From positions 330,501 through 394,500 of the forward strand of contig NZ_CP024307.1 of NCBI RefSeq assembly GCF_002944405.1: a stretch of 64,000 nt of DNA, in the 5' to 3' direction. The stretch comes from Sinorhizobium fredii. Lineage in GTDB: Bacteria > Pseudomonadota > Alphaproteobacteria > Rhizobiales > Rhizobiaceae. Positions 8,629 to 17,238 of this stretch are shown in pieces. Numbering within the stretch: the stretch's first letter is position 1; the number at the start of each line of letters is the position of its first letter. The notes under the pieces were generated by a model. That model saw only the letters and a list, made by a program, of their open reading frames with translations. It was not told the origin of the DNA and made no database searches. Position numbers and translations under genes: made by a program.

Positions 8629-9576
8629 ATGGCAGGAATCGTCAATGTCGGGGTCCAAATGGACCATGTCTCGGGCATCACCATTGCGGGCGATTCCACC
8701 TTTGCCATGAGCCTCGAGGCACAGGCGCGCGGGTACCGGCTGTTCCACTACACGCCCGACAAGCTGTCGCTGCGTGACGGCAAGGTCTATGCGACCGCGC
8801 AGCAGATGACGCTGCGCGACGTCAAGGGCGACCATTTCACGCTGGACGAGCCCGAGCGGATCGATCTTTCGACCATGGACGTCATCCTGCTTCGCCAGGA
8901 TCCGCCCTTCGACATGGCCTATATCACCTCGACGCATCTTCTGGAGCGGCTTCACCCGAAGACGCTCGTCGTCAACGACCCGGCCTGGGTGCGCAATTCG
9001 CCGGAGAAAATCTTCGTCACCGAATTTCCCGACCTGATGCCGCGGACGCTGATCACGCGGGATGCGAGCGAGATCGCCCGCTTCCGCGAGGAGATGGGCG
9101 ACATCATCCTGAAGCCGCTCTACGGCAATGGCGGCGCCGGGGTCTTCCATTCGGCGCGCGACGATCGCAATCTCTCGTCGCTGCTTGAAATGTTCGGCCA
9201 GATGTTTCGCGAGCCCTTCATTGCCCAGGAATATCTGCCGGCGGTCCGAAAGGGCGACAAACGCATCCTGCTCGTCAATGGCGAGCCGGTTGGCGCCATC
9301 AACCGCGTCCCGGCCGAACACGACGCCCGCTCCAACATGCATGTCGGCGGCCGCGCCGAGGCGACCGAGCTCACCGCTCGCGAGAAGGAAATCTGCGCCC
9401 GCATCGGACCGGCGCTGAAAGAGCGCGGCTTCCTCTTCGTCGGCATCGATGTCATCGGGGATTACATGACCGAAATCAACGTCACTTCGCCGACTGGCAT
9501 CCGCGAGGTCAAGAAGTTCGGCGGCGCCGATGTCGCCAGCATGCTCTGGGATGCAATCGAAAAGAAACGCGGCTGA
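8629..9576 (+). CDS. gshB: Glutathione synthetase
   Basis: A 315-residue ATP-grasp enzyme that joins gamma-glutamylcysteine and glycine to make glutathione. The prokaryotic GshB N-terminal domain is followed by the ATP-grasp core, with [41 protein letters not shown] and [12 protein letters not shown] chose ATG 8629 ([12 protein letters not shown]), which gives the standard family length; the frame stays open upstream into a decayed repeat. In related genomes it follows yraN directly. Glutathione supports stress tolerance and symbiosis in rhizobia. Confidence 0.96.
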   Translation: MAGIVNVGVQMDHVSGITIAGDSTFAMSLEAQARGYRLFHYTPDKLSLRDGKVYATAQQMTLRDVKGDHFTLDEPERIDLSTMDVILLRQDPPFDMAYITSTHLLERLHPKTLVVNDPAWVRNSPEKIFVTEFPDLMPRTLITRDASEIARFREEMGDIILKPLYGNGGAGVFHSARDDRNLSSLLEMFGQMFREPFIAQEYLPAVRKGDKRILLVNGEPVGAINRVPAEHDARSNMHVGGRAEATELTAREKEICARIGPALKERGFLFVGIDVIGDYMTEINVTSPTGIREVKKFGGADVASMLWDAIEKKRG

Positions 9577-9742
9577 CCTCCGCAATCGTTTAGGAACGTT
9601 CGACCTACCCGGTCGGCACACGCCGATTTCACCTCACGCGCGTTTGTTCTATTATTGTTCTTGTTTTTGAGCGCGTACCGTGCAAGATTTGGCTTGCTAC
9701 CGGCGGCGGTTGTGCGGTGCAGGCTGGAGCAATGGGGGCATC

Positions 9743-11275
9743 ATGGTCGCGCGCGTCAGCACGGTTGCGTTTCAGGGTATCGAGGGCGTTCCGGTCGACG
9801 TCCAGGTAATGGTGGCTCCTGGCAAGGTCGGCATGCAGATCGTCGGGCTGCCGGACAAGGCCGTTGCCGAAAGCCGCGAACGCGTCCAGGCGGCGCTGCA
9901 CGCCTCGGGCCTGGCGCTGCCGGCCAAGCGGGTCACCGTCAATCTGGCGCCGGCCGACCTGCCCAAGGAAGGCAGCCATTTCGACCTCGCCATCGCGCTC
10001 GGCCTGATGGCGGCGCTCGGCGCCATCCCAGCGGATGCACTTTCCGGCTTTGTGGTCATCGGCGAGCTTAATCTCGACGGCACGATCGCTCCAGTTGCCG
10101 GCGCGCTGCCGGCGGCGATCGGGGCCAATGGACTCGGCAAGGGGCTGATCTGCCCAGCCCAAAGCGGCGCTGAAGCGGCCTGGGCCGGCGCCGAGATCAA
10201 TATCCTGGCGCCGCGCAGCCTGATTGCCATCGCCAATCATTTCCGCGGCACGCAGGTGCTCTCCCGCCCCGAACCGGCGGTCCGGGCGGCCGCCGCCGAT
10301 CTTCCCGATCTCGCCGACATCAAGGGCCAGGAAAGCGCCAAACGGGCGCTGGAGGTCGCGGCCGCCGGCAATCACAATCTCCTGATGGTAGGCCCTCCCG
10401 GTTCCGGCAAGTCGATGCTGGCGTCGCGTCTGCCGTCCATCCTGCCGCCGCTCTCCCCAGCCGAACTGCTCGAAGTGTCGATGATCCATTCGATCGCCGG
10501 GCAATTGGCGGGCGGCAAGCTCTCCGACCGCCGGCCGTTCCGTGCGCCGCACCATTCCGCCACCATGGCGGCGCTGATCGGCGGCGGTTTGCGGGCAAAA
10601 CCCGGGGAGGCGTCGCTCGCCCATCATGGCGTCCTGTTTCTCGACGAGTTTCCGGAGTTTCCCCCGCAGGTGCTCGATGCGCTGCGCCAGCCGCTCGAAA
10701 CCGCCGAATGCGTCATTGCGCGCGCCAATCACCGTGTGAGCTACCCGGCGGCGATCCAGCTCGTCGCCGCGATGAACCCCTGCCGCTGCGGCATGGCCGG
10801 CGAGCCGGGCCGCAGCTGCGCCCGCGGCCCGCGCTGCATGGCCGATTACCAGGCTCGGATTTCCGGTCCGCTGATGGACCGCATCGATATCCGCATCGAC
10901 GTGCCCGCCGTCAGTGCCGCCGACCTCATCCGCCCCGGCACGGCGGAGGCAAGCGCCGTCGTCGCGCGCCGCGTCGCCCGCGCCCGCGAGTTGCAGCGGG
11001 GTCGCCTCGCCGCCCTCGGCCATCCGGAATTGACGAGCAATGCCCGGGCATCGACGGCGATGATCGAGAGAATCGCCGAACCCGACTCGGCGGGGCTGCA
11101 GCTCCTCAGGGACGCCGCGGAAAAGATGAAGTTCTCGGCGCGCGGCTATCACCGTGTACTGAAGGTGGCCCGCACGCTCGCCGATCTCGACGAAGCACCG
11201 ACCGTCGGACGGATCCATCTCGCCGAAGCGATCTCCTATCGCGTCGCCGGCGAGCGCCTGCCGGTAGCGGCGTAG
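9743..11275 (+). CDS. comM: YifB/ComM-family Mg-chelatase-like AAA+ ATPase
   Basis: A 510-residue protein. An N-terminal LonC-like domain (about 1-165, with KVGMQIVGLPDKAV) is followed by a Mg-chelatase AAA+ module with Walker A GPPGSGKS (about 222) and Walker B GVLFLDEFPEF. A C-terminal Mg_chelatase_C domain carries four Cys in the segment CRCGMAGEPGRSCARGPRC. The family member ComM is a branch-migration helicase used in natural transformation; the role in rhizobia is less clear. ATG 9743 follows GGGGGC; the upstream in-frame extension lacks conservation. Confidence 0.92.
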   Translation: MVARVSTVAFQGIEGVPVDVQVMVAPGKVGMQIVGLPDKAVAESRERVQAALHASGLALPAKRVTVNLAPADLPKEGSHFDLAIALGLMAALGAIPADALSGFVVIGELNLDGTIAPVAGALPAAIGANGLGKGLICPAQSGAEAAWAGAEINILAPRSLIAIANHFRGTQVLSRPEPAVRAAAADLPDLADIKGQESAKRALEVAAAGNHNLLMVGPPGSGKSMLASRLPSILPPLSPAELLEVSMIHSIAGQLAGGKLSDRRPFRAPHHSATMAALIGGGLRAKPGEASLAHHGVLFLDEFPEFPPQVLDALRQPLETAECVIARANHRVSYPAAIQLVAAMNPCRCGMAGEPGRSCARGPRCMADYQARISGPLMDRIDIRIDVPAVSAADLIRPGTAEASAVVARRVARARELQRGRLAALGHPELTSNARASTAMIERIAEPDSAGLQLLRDAAEKMKFSARGYHRVLKVARTLADLDEAPTVGRIHLAEAISYRVAGERLPVAA

Positions 11276-11329
11276 CGCTCGCCTGGCCCAGTTGCACAAA
11301 TCCAAGTCCATCTCTCAAGGCCCGCTATC

Positions 11330-11866
11330 GTGTTCCCCTTCAACGGCACCTTCCAACCAAACGGTTTCGTTATGCCGCTCGCCCTTGTGGCAGGCATTCT
11401 CCTTGGACCGGCCGTGGGGTCGGCAGTGTCCGAGAACCCAAGCAAGCTCTCCTATGGGGCGAGAATCGGCATGACGATGACGATCGTTTCGAAGGAGGGA
11501 ATTGGAACGGCAAACGCTGTGATCCGCCTGAAGCACACGCCGCAGGACGCGAAAGTCTTCTGCGTCGAATATCTCCGCGATGACTCGTTGCGCTGCATTG
11601 GAGACGTGATCGCGACGACGAAGCTCGCTGACCGCGTCACCGGCAATTGCGTCGAGCGCACCTGGACGGACATGCATGGCTCCAGCTATTCCTTTCACGG
11701 CTCCGCCAGGCAGTCTCCTGAAATGATCAAGAAAGGGCTGCTGTCGGAGACGGACTATCTCATCCGCCGCGACGGTGACGAGGCTTTTCTCCCAAACCTT
11801 TCGCTTGCCTCCTACGCCGAGAGGCTCGAAATTTTTCAAAGCCTTTGCCCCGGAATTGCGAAATAG
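11330..11866 (+). CDS. Exported hypothetical protein
   Basis: A 178-residue protein that I do not recognise. Residues 15-35 (MPLALVAGILLGPAVGSA) form a hydrophobic stretch like a signal peptide with an Ala-X-Ala-like end, so it is probably periplasmic. Three Cys in the mature part (FCVEY, LRCIGD, GNCVER) and one near the C-terminus could form disulfides. The start is uncertain: GTG 11330 adds MFPFNGTFQPNGFV, whereas ATG 11372 begins directly with the hydrophobic segment and gives 164 aa. It is a single gene downstream of comM with no visible operon partner. Confidence 0.6.
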   Translation: MFPFNGTFQPNGFVMPLALVAGILLGPAVGSAVSENPSKLSYGARIGMTMTIVSKEGIGTANAVIRLKHTPQDAKVFCVEYLRDDSLRCIGDVIATTKLADRVTGNCVERTWTDMHGSSYSFHGSARQSPEMIKKGLLSETDYLIRRDGDEAFLPNLSLASYAERLEIFQSLCPGIAK

Positions 11867-12150
11867 CGCCACGAAACGGCGAAGCGTGCTGCACTACAGC
11901 GTCCGCGCCCCCTTTCAGGCGATCGCGATCAGGGACGGCGGGATGAACCTTTCATCGCCGAGTTCGCCTCGAAGATGAGATCGATGAGGGAGGTGCGGAG
12001 AATGCGAAAGCGGCTTCGACCAAGGCCGACCTCATGAACAAGCCCAGCGATTGGCACGAGATCGTCGTGTCGCTGAACAGCGAAGGGATCGAGCGCGGTG
12101 GGCGGAAAACCGAGCACCTCCTCTCATCCCGCTCCGCAGTGCCCGCGCCT
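11867..12150. other. Intergenic stretch with repeat remnant, no supported gene
   Basis: The segment ACTACAGCGTCCGCGCC at 11893-11909 resembles the first arm of the CTACAGCG repeat family, but the second arm is lost. Short open frames exist on both strands (for example DEIDEGGAENAKAAS... on plus), but none has a ribosome-binding site plus a recognisable family. This may be gene debris. Confidence 0.35.
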
Positions 12151-13119
12151 CTACCCGCCCAGCCCCTCGAAAAGCACCGTCGAAAGATAACGCTCCGCAA
12201 AGGACGGAATGATCACCACGATCATCTTGCCGGCATTCTCCTCGCGCCGGCCGACTTCGATCGCCGCCTGGAGCGCGGCGCCGGAGGAGATACCGACCGG
12301 CACGCCTTCGAGCGTGGCGACGAGCCGTGCCACTTCGACCGCTTCGCCCGCATTCACGGTGACGACCTCGTCATAGATCGAGGTGTCGAGGATCGGCGGC
12401 GCGAAGCCAGCGCCGATGCCCTGGATCTTGTGCGGTCCCGGCGTGCCGCCCGAGAGAACCGGCGACTCCTCGGGCTCGACGGCAATCACCTTGACCGACG
12501 GCTTGCGCGCCTTCAGCACTTGACCGGCGCCGGTGATCGTGCCGCCGGTGCCGATGCCGGAAACAAGGATATCGACGCTGCCTTCGGTGTCGTTCCAGAT
12601 TTCCTCGGCGGTCGTCCTGCGATGGATTTCCGGATTGGCCGGGTTTTCGAACTGTTGCGGGATGATGGCGTCGGGCAGCGTCTCGGTGAGTTCCTGCGCC
12701 TTGGCGATGGCGCCCTTCATGCCCTTTGCCCCTTCGGTCAGCACCAATTCGGCGCCGAGCAGCGACAGCATCTTGCGCCGCTCGACCGACATCGTTTCGG
12801 GCATGGTGAGGATCAGCCTGTAGCCTTTAGCGGCGGCCACGAAGGCAAGCGCTATGCCGGTATTGCCCGATGTCGGCTCGATCAGCGTCGTCCGGCCGGG
12901 CTCGATCTTGCCCTCCGCCTCAAGCGCTTCGATCATCGCGACGCCGATGCGGTCCTTGACCGAGGCGATCGGATTGAAGAACTCGAGCTTGGCAAGCAGG
13001 TTCGCCTTCACGCCCTTTTCGCTGGCGAGCCTGTCCAGCCGCACGATGGGAGTGTCGCCGATCGTTTCGGTGATTGATGAAAAGACGCGGCCGCGGCCGG
13101 GCTTGCGCGCTTCTGGCAT
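12151..13119 (-). CDS. cysK: Cysteine synthase A (O-acetylserine sulfhydrylase)
   Basis: A 322-residue PLP fold-type II enzyme converting O-acetylserine and sulfide to cysteine. The PLP lysine is in [11 protein letters not shown], the substrate loop is [12 protein letters not shown], the phosphate-binding loop is [11 protein letters not shown], and PVGISSGAA is also present. ATG 13119 is preceded by GGGAGAAG on the minus strand. The frame stays open upstream without conserved residues. It is divergent from the LysE-family gene. Cys made here feeds glutathione synthesis by gshB nearby, but no joint regulation is visible. Confidence 0.96.
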   Translation of the reverse strand: MPEARKPGRGRVFSSITETIGDTPIVRLDRLASEKGVKANLLAKLEFFNPIASVKDRIGVAMIEALEAEGKIEPGRTTLIEPTSGNTGIALAFVAAAKGYRLILTMPETMSVERRKMLSLLGAELVLTEGAKGMKGAIAKAQELTETLPDAIIPQQFENPANPEIHRRTTAEEIWNDTEGSVDILVSGIGTGGTITGAGQVLKARKPSVKVIAVEPEESPVLSGGTPGPHKIQGIGAGFAPPILDTSIYDEVVTVNAGEAVEVARLVATLEGVPVGISSGAALQAAIEVGRREENAGKMIVVIIPSFAERYLSTVLFEGLGG

Positions 13120-13401
13120 TGTACTTCTCCCGTTGCTCAAGATGGTTGTCATGAGAATAGGAACAATCAACGGTCCATTCCAGAGCGGGAAAGCGCCGGA
13201 TGCGGGCAGGCGAAGGAAAAAGCGATAGCAAACCCGCCGGTTGGAGCATGTTTTTCCGGTCGGTGGATAGCACGGCGTGGAAAGTTCCGCTTGAGAACGC
13301 CGCACCATCGCTCGCAAAAATTGACCCGGTGACAAGAACGGCGTTGCTAGCGACTCGTTGAGCCGTGCACGTTCCGGAAAAACTGCGGAAGGGGAACGGC
13401 C

Positions 13402-14034
13402 TTGCCCGAAACTCACAATCTCATCGGCTTCGCGCTGATTGCGCTCGGCATGGTACTGACGCCGGGACCGAACATGATCTACCTGATCTCCCGTTCGATC
13501 TGCCAAGGCCCGGGCGCCGGCCTTGTCTCGCTCGGCGGCGTGGCACTCGGCTTCGTCTTCTACATGGTCTTCGCCGCGCTCGGCATCACCGCCCTGTTGC
13601 TCGCGGTTCCCTTCGCCCACAACGTGCTGTGCTTCGCCGGCGCACTCTATCTCCTCTTCCTCGCCTGGCAGGCCGTGAAGCCCGGCGGTCGCTCGCCGTT
13701 CCAGGTCCGCGACCTGCCGCAGGACGGACCGCGCAAGCTCTTCGTCATGGGCCTCGTCACCAGCCTGCTCAATCCGAAGGTGGCGGCGCTCTACCTTTCG
13801 CTGCTGCCGCAGTTCATCCGACCGGAATCCGGAAGCGTGCTCCTGCAGTCGCTCGTTTTCGGCAGCCTGCAGATCGCAATCAGCGTCAGCGTCAATGTGC
13901 TGATCGCCGTGACCGCCGGGTCGATCGCCGCCTTCCTCGCAGGCCGGCCCCTCTTCATGCTGGTGCAGCGCTGGATGATGAGCACCGTGCTCGCCAGCCT
14001 CGCCGTCAGCATGGCTGCCGAGGCGCGCCGGTAG
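13402..14034 (+). CDS. LysE/RhtB family amino-acid exporter
   Basis: A 210-residue inner-membrane protein with about six TM helices. The family signature near the N-terminus is [14 protein letters not shown], with a second motif [19 protein letters not shown] at 132-146. Members export lysine, threonine, homoserine lactone and similar compounds; the substrate cannot be told from sequence. The start is a TTG at 13402 with GGAAGGGG upstream. It is on the strand opposite cysK and might export a thiol amino acid, but that is only context. Confidence 0.9.
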   Translation: MPETHNLIGFALIALGMVLTPGPNMIYLISRSICQGPGAGLVSLGGVALGFVFYMVFAALGITALLLAVPFAHNVLCFAGALYLLFLAWQAVKPGGRSPFQVRDLPQDGPRKLFVMGLVTSLLNPKVAALYLSLLPQFIRPESGSVLLQSLVFGSLQIAISVSVNVLIAVTAGSIAAFLAGRPLFMLVQRWMMSTVLASLAVSMAAEARR

Positions 14035-14108
14035 GCGAGGTCACCCGTGAAAGGCCAGCTTGCACCCGGGGGACCGTTGCGCGATCCTCTTCGGCGGAGA
14101 TTTTGACC

Positions 14109-14846
14109 ATGTCCGGCAGATCAACATCCTTCAGCTTGACCGCGGCCCATGTTGCGCAGGTCCACAGAGCGATTGCGGACGGCGGTCCGGGATCCGGAGC
14201 GCAACTGCACACAGATGCGGACTATGACCACTGGGTGGCGCGGATAATGAAGTGCCATCCGGCTCCGGGCTTGCCAACCTTGCTCTTCGCCTATGGATCA
14301 CTGATCTGGAGGCCGGAGATCGAGCATGTCAGGGAAGAGATCGGCATCGCCCGGGGCTGGCATCGTTCGTTCTGCTTGCGGATGCTTCGCTTTCGGGGCA
14401 CACCCGATGAGCCGGGTCTGATGATGGCCCTCGACCGCGGCGGGCAGTGCCGCGGCGTTCTCTACGAACTGCCGAACGACGACCTCGAAGGCCAGCTCGG
14501 AAGGCTGTTCCGGCGTGAGTTCACCTATAAGCCGCCCAACAGCATGCCCCGCTGGATCAAGGTCGAGACGGGGCAGGGATCCGTTCCCGCTCTGGGTTTC
14601 GTCATGAACCGCGCTTCGTCATTCTATACCGGAAGCCTTCCTCTCGAGGCCGTCGCCGAAGTCCTGGCGCGCGCCTGCGGCCATGTCGGCTCGGGCGCGG
14701 AGTATCTCCTCAACACGGTAACGCATCTTGAAGCCAGGGGCATTCGAGATCGCAATTTGTGGCGCCTACAAGCGCTCGTAGCGGAGTGCATCGAGCGCGA
14801 TGGAGCCGCGGCGTCAAGCGAGCTCATTCAAACACTGGACGCATGA
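14109..14846 (+). CDS. ChaC-like gamma-glutamylcyclotransferase
   Basis: A 245-residue protein of the ChaC family. The family nucleotide-like loop FAYGSLIWRP is at residues 60-69 (YGSL 62-65), and GGQCRGVLYELP follows. ChaC enzymes cleave glutathione to 5-oxoproline and Cys-Gly, so it may turn over the glutathione made by gshB; specificity is inferred from the family. ATG 14109 starts MSGRSTSFSL; the upstream frame stays open but belongs to another gene region. Its 3' end overlaps the NIPSNAP gene on the other strand by 23 bp, tail to tail. Confidence 0.85.
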   Translation: MSGRSTSFSLTAAHVAQVHRAIADGGPGSGAQLHTDADYDHWVARIMKCHPAPGLPTLLFAYGSLIWRPEIEHVREEIGIARGWHRSFCLRMLRFRGTPDEPGLMMALDRGGQCRGVLYELPNDDLEGQLGRLFRREFTYKPPNSMPRWIKVETGQGSVPALGFVMNRASSFYTGSLPLEAVAEVLARACGHVGSGAEYLLNTVTHLEARGIRDRNLWRLQALVAECIERDGAAASSELIQTLDA

Positions 14847-15129
14847 AGCTGCGCTCGTAGCTTAGAATGCAGCGCGTCTCCTCGGCATAGGCGAAGGCCG
14901 CTTGGCATTCAGGATAGGCGGCCATCTGCTCGCGATAGGTCTCGTAGGCTGCGAGCGAGGGAAAGCTGAAGAGCGCGAGCGCAATATTGTTGGCGCCCTC
15001 ATGCGGCATGAAATAGCCGTGATGGCTGCCGCCGAGCCGGTTCACCAGCGGAATCCAGAGCTTGGCGTAATGCTCGAATTCCTTGAGCTTGTAAGGATCG
15101 ATGACGTATTTCAAATAGCAGGTGATCAT
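14824..15129 (-). CDS. NIPSNAP family protein
   Basis: A 101-residue protein of the NIPSNAP family (dimeric alpha/beta-barrel-like fold, about 100 aa). The start MITCYLKYVIDPYKLKEFE and the segments LGGSHHGYFMPHEGANNIALALFSFPS and YRECQ-like helices are typical. No firm biochemical role is known. Its ATG overlaps the stop of the upstream EamA gene (TGATG), so they are co-translated. Confidence 0.85.
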   Translation of the reverse strand: MITCYLKYVIDPYKLKEFEHYAKLWIPLVNRLGGSHHGYFMPHEGANNIALALFSFPSLAAYETYREQMAAYPECQAAFAYAEETRCILSYERSFMRPVFE

Positions 15130-16040
15130 CAGGCGCTCCGTTCGGCGTGCTGCTTGATACGTGGGGCCGAACGAAGCGTCCAGCCGAGATTGCTGCCGGC
15201 CGCTGCCAGCAGGATCGCGGCCGATCCCAGGATCTGCACGGGCTGCAATTGGTGCCCGAAGGCAATGCGGTCGACCAGGATTGCGGCGATAGGGTAGATG
15301 AAAGAAAGCGCGCCCGTCACATGGGTCGGCAGCCGCTGGATCGCGCCATAGAGCAGGATGTACATGATGCCGGTGTGGACGACGCCGATGGTGATCAGCA
15401 AGGTCCACTGGATTGCGCTCTGCGGCAGCGGCGCCGTCATGGCAAAGGGGGCGAGCATCGCCGCGCCGGTCAAGACCTGGATCAGCGCGATAAGCTGCGG
15501 CGGCGTGCCCTTGAGCAGCTTGGTGACGATCGCCGCAATGGCGTAGAAGAAGGCGGCGCCGAGCGAGAGGGCGATCCCTGCGAGATAATGACCGGTTCCG
15601 GCTCCGCCCGCCGGCTTTGCGGAGACGATCGCCAGCATGCCGATGAAGGCGACCGAGAGCCAGAACAGCTTGGTTGGGGTGATCTTCTCGCCGAGGAAAA
15701 GCGCCCCGAGCCCGAGCAGCATGAAGGGCTGCGTGTTGTAGACCATCGTCGCAATCGAGATCGAGGCGTGCGAATAGGCTTCGAAAAGCAGCAGCCAGTT
15801 GATGACGATCGCCACACCGCCGAGCACGGAAAGCCCGACGACCTTCGGACGCAAGTGCCTGAGATCGATGAGGCCGAGGGCTGCGGCAAGGATTGCGAGC
15901 GTCACGGCCCCGAAGACGCAGCGCCAGAAGACGACGCCGGCGACCGGCTGTCCCGACATCAGTACGAACCAGCCGATAGTTCCCGATATCAGCATTGCCG
16001 CCGTCATTTCCGCGCTTCCGCGCCGCAAATCCTTGTTCAT
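15129..16040 (-). CDS. EamA family (DMT) transporter
   Basis: A 303-residue inner-membrane protein with ten predicted TM helices arranged as two EamA repeats of about 140 residues (second repeat from about residue 152). Family members export amino acids or other metabolites, or import riboflavin and sugars; the substrate is unknown. It is divergent from an AsnC-type regulator (16177) across 136 bp. This arrangement often means the regulator controls the transporter and that the ligand is an amino acid. NIPSNAP follows in the same operon. Confidence 0.88.
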   Translation of the reverse strand: MNKDLRRGSAEMTAAMLISGTIGWFVLMSGQPVAGVVFWRCVFGAVTLAILAAALGLIDLRHLRPKVVGLSVLGGVAIVINWLLLFEAYSHASISIATMVYNTQPFMLLGLGALFLGEKITPTKLFWLSVAFIGMLAIVSAKPAGGAGTGHYLAGIALSLGAAFFYAIAAIVTKLLKGTPPQLIALIQVLTGAAMLAPFAMTAPLPQSAIQWTLLITIGVVHTGIMYILLYGAIQRLPTHVTGALSFIYPIAAILVDRIAFGHQLQPVQILGSAAILLAAAGSNLGWTLRSAPRIKQHAERSA

Positions 16041-16176
16041 CGCTCTCGCTCCACTGATGACTTGACCGCCAGAGTAATGAGTCTGCTGATGCGAATATAG
16101 GGATTGACGAAGGAGATTGTGAGAGAATGCCTAATTGTGTAAGGGGAACTTCCCAAGTTGACTTACGGAGTTGCCG

Positions 16177-16611
16177 ATGCTGGACGAACTTGACCGTCGT
16201 ATCCTGGAAATTCTCGCCGCGAACGCCCGCGTGTCGCTGAAGGAACTCGCGCTGGAAGCGGGGCTCTCCTCGCCGAGCGCTGCCGAGAGGCTGCGCAAGC
16301 TAGAGGAGCGTGGCGTGATCAACGGCTTTACCGTCTCCGTCAACCCGGCGCGGCTCGGCTATCCGCTGCAGGCGGTGGTCCGCGTCCGGCCGATGCCGGG
16401 CATGCTGCACATCGTCGAAAAGCTGATCCAGGAGACACCGGAAATCGTCGAATGCGACAAGATCACCGGTGACGATTGCTTCATCGCCAAGATGCTCGTC
16501 CGTGACATGGGCGAGCTCGACACGATCCTCGATCGCATCGCCGAAAAGGCGCAGACCAACACCTCGATCGTTAAGTCGACGCCGGTCAAGCGGCGCCTGC
16601 CGCCGCTATAG
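16177..16611 (+). CDS. Lrp/AsnC family transcriptional regulator
   Basis: A 144-residue regulator. An N-terminal AsnC winged HTH (LDELDRRILEILAANARVSL, recognition region SSPSAAERLRKLEERGVI) is followed by the RAM ligand-binding domain (VVRVRPMPGMLHIV, ECDKITGDDCFIAKM). I chose ATG 16177, with CGGAG 9 nt upstream; TTG 16171 is also possible. It is divergent from the EamA exporter. An 11-bp palindrome GGGAACTTCCC (16144-16154) between the genes may be its operator. Members respond to amino acids. Confidence 0.9.
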   Translation: MLDELDRRILEILAANARVSLKELALEAGLSSPSAAERLRKLEERGVINGFTVSVNPARLGYPLQAVVRVRPMPGMLHIVEKLIQETPEIVECDKITGDDCFIAKMLVRDMGELDTILDRIAEKAQTNTSIVKSTPVKRRLPPL

Positions 16612-16613
16612 AT

Positions 16614-16672
16614 TCTTGTTTATGCATGTCGTTATCCCAAAACCGCTGCACACTTTTGGCGGACATGCATCA
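16614..16672. repeat. Dispersed hairpin element (GCATGTC...GACATGC), copy 1
   Basis: GCATGTC (16624-16630) and GACATGC (16662-16668) flank CAAAACCGCTGCACACTTTTGG. The same layout recurs at 20740-20790. It lies between the convergent AsnC and dut genes, touches the dut stop codon and could act as a terminator. Confidence 0.75.
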
Positions 16673-17146
16673 GTTAGCTCCCGTCGAGCCGAAACCGCCG
16701 GCGCCGCGCTCGGTCGGCGCGGCGCCGTCTGCCTCGCGGATCGCCACCTGGATCACCGGGGCGATCACCATCTGGGCGATGCGGATGCCGCGCTCGACGA
16801 TGAAATCCGTCTCGCCGAGATTGATGAGCAGCACCTTCACTTCGCCGCGATAGTCGCTGTCGATCGTGCCCGGCGTGTTGAGGCAAGTGATGCCGTGCTT
16901 GAAGGCAAGTCCGGAGCGCGGTCGCACCTGGCCCTCGTGGCCGGCGGGGATCTCGAAGATGAAGCCCGTGGGCACCAGCGCGCGAGCGCCGGGCGGAATC
17001 GTCATCGGCTGATCAGCGGGCACGGCGGCTCGCAGGTCCATGCCCGCGGCCCCGGCCGTCTCATAGGCAGGCAGGTCGAGGTCTCGCGCGTGCGGCAGAC
17101 GGACGAGAGCGAGAGCAGGGTGGTCTATGGAATTGTGCATGGCCAT
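16670..17146 (-). CDS. dut: Deoxyuridine 5'-triphosphate nucleotidohydrolase
   Basis: A 158-residue trimeric dUTPase that hydrolyses dUTP to dUMP. All five motifs are visible: [38 protein letters not shown] and the C-terminal [10 protein letters not shown] arm. I used ATG 17146 ([10 protein letters not shown]); ATG 17140 is an alternative and the open frame extends further upstream without conservation. Elsewhere in rhizobia dut often follows coaBC; here it is separate. Confidence 0.96.
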   Translation of the reverse strand: MAMHNSIDHPALALVRLPHARDLDLPAYETAGAAGMDLRAAVPADQPMTIPPGARALVPTGFIFEIPAGHEGQVRPRSGLAFKHGITCLNTPGTIDSDYRGEVKVLLINLGETDFIVERGIRIAQMVIAPVIQVAIREADGAAPTERGAGGFGSTGAN

Positions 17147-17238
17147 TCCGCCATAAGCAGGATCGGTCTCCCGGCAGTCAATTGCATATTGCCGTCCGAG
17201 CCTGTAAAGGACGCGGCAACTCACAGGATACTCAGATC

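Noticed and set aside
12034..12180. Possible small plus-strand gene starting MNKPSDWHEIV
   Set aside because: It runs on into the antisense of cysK, and no ribosome-binding site or family match was seen.
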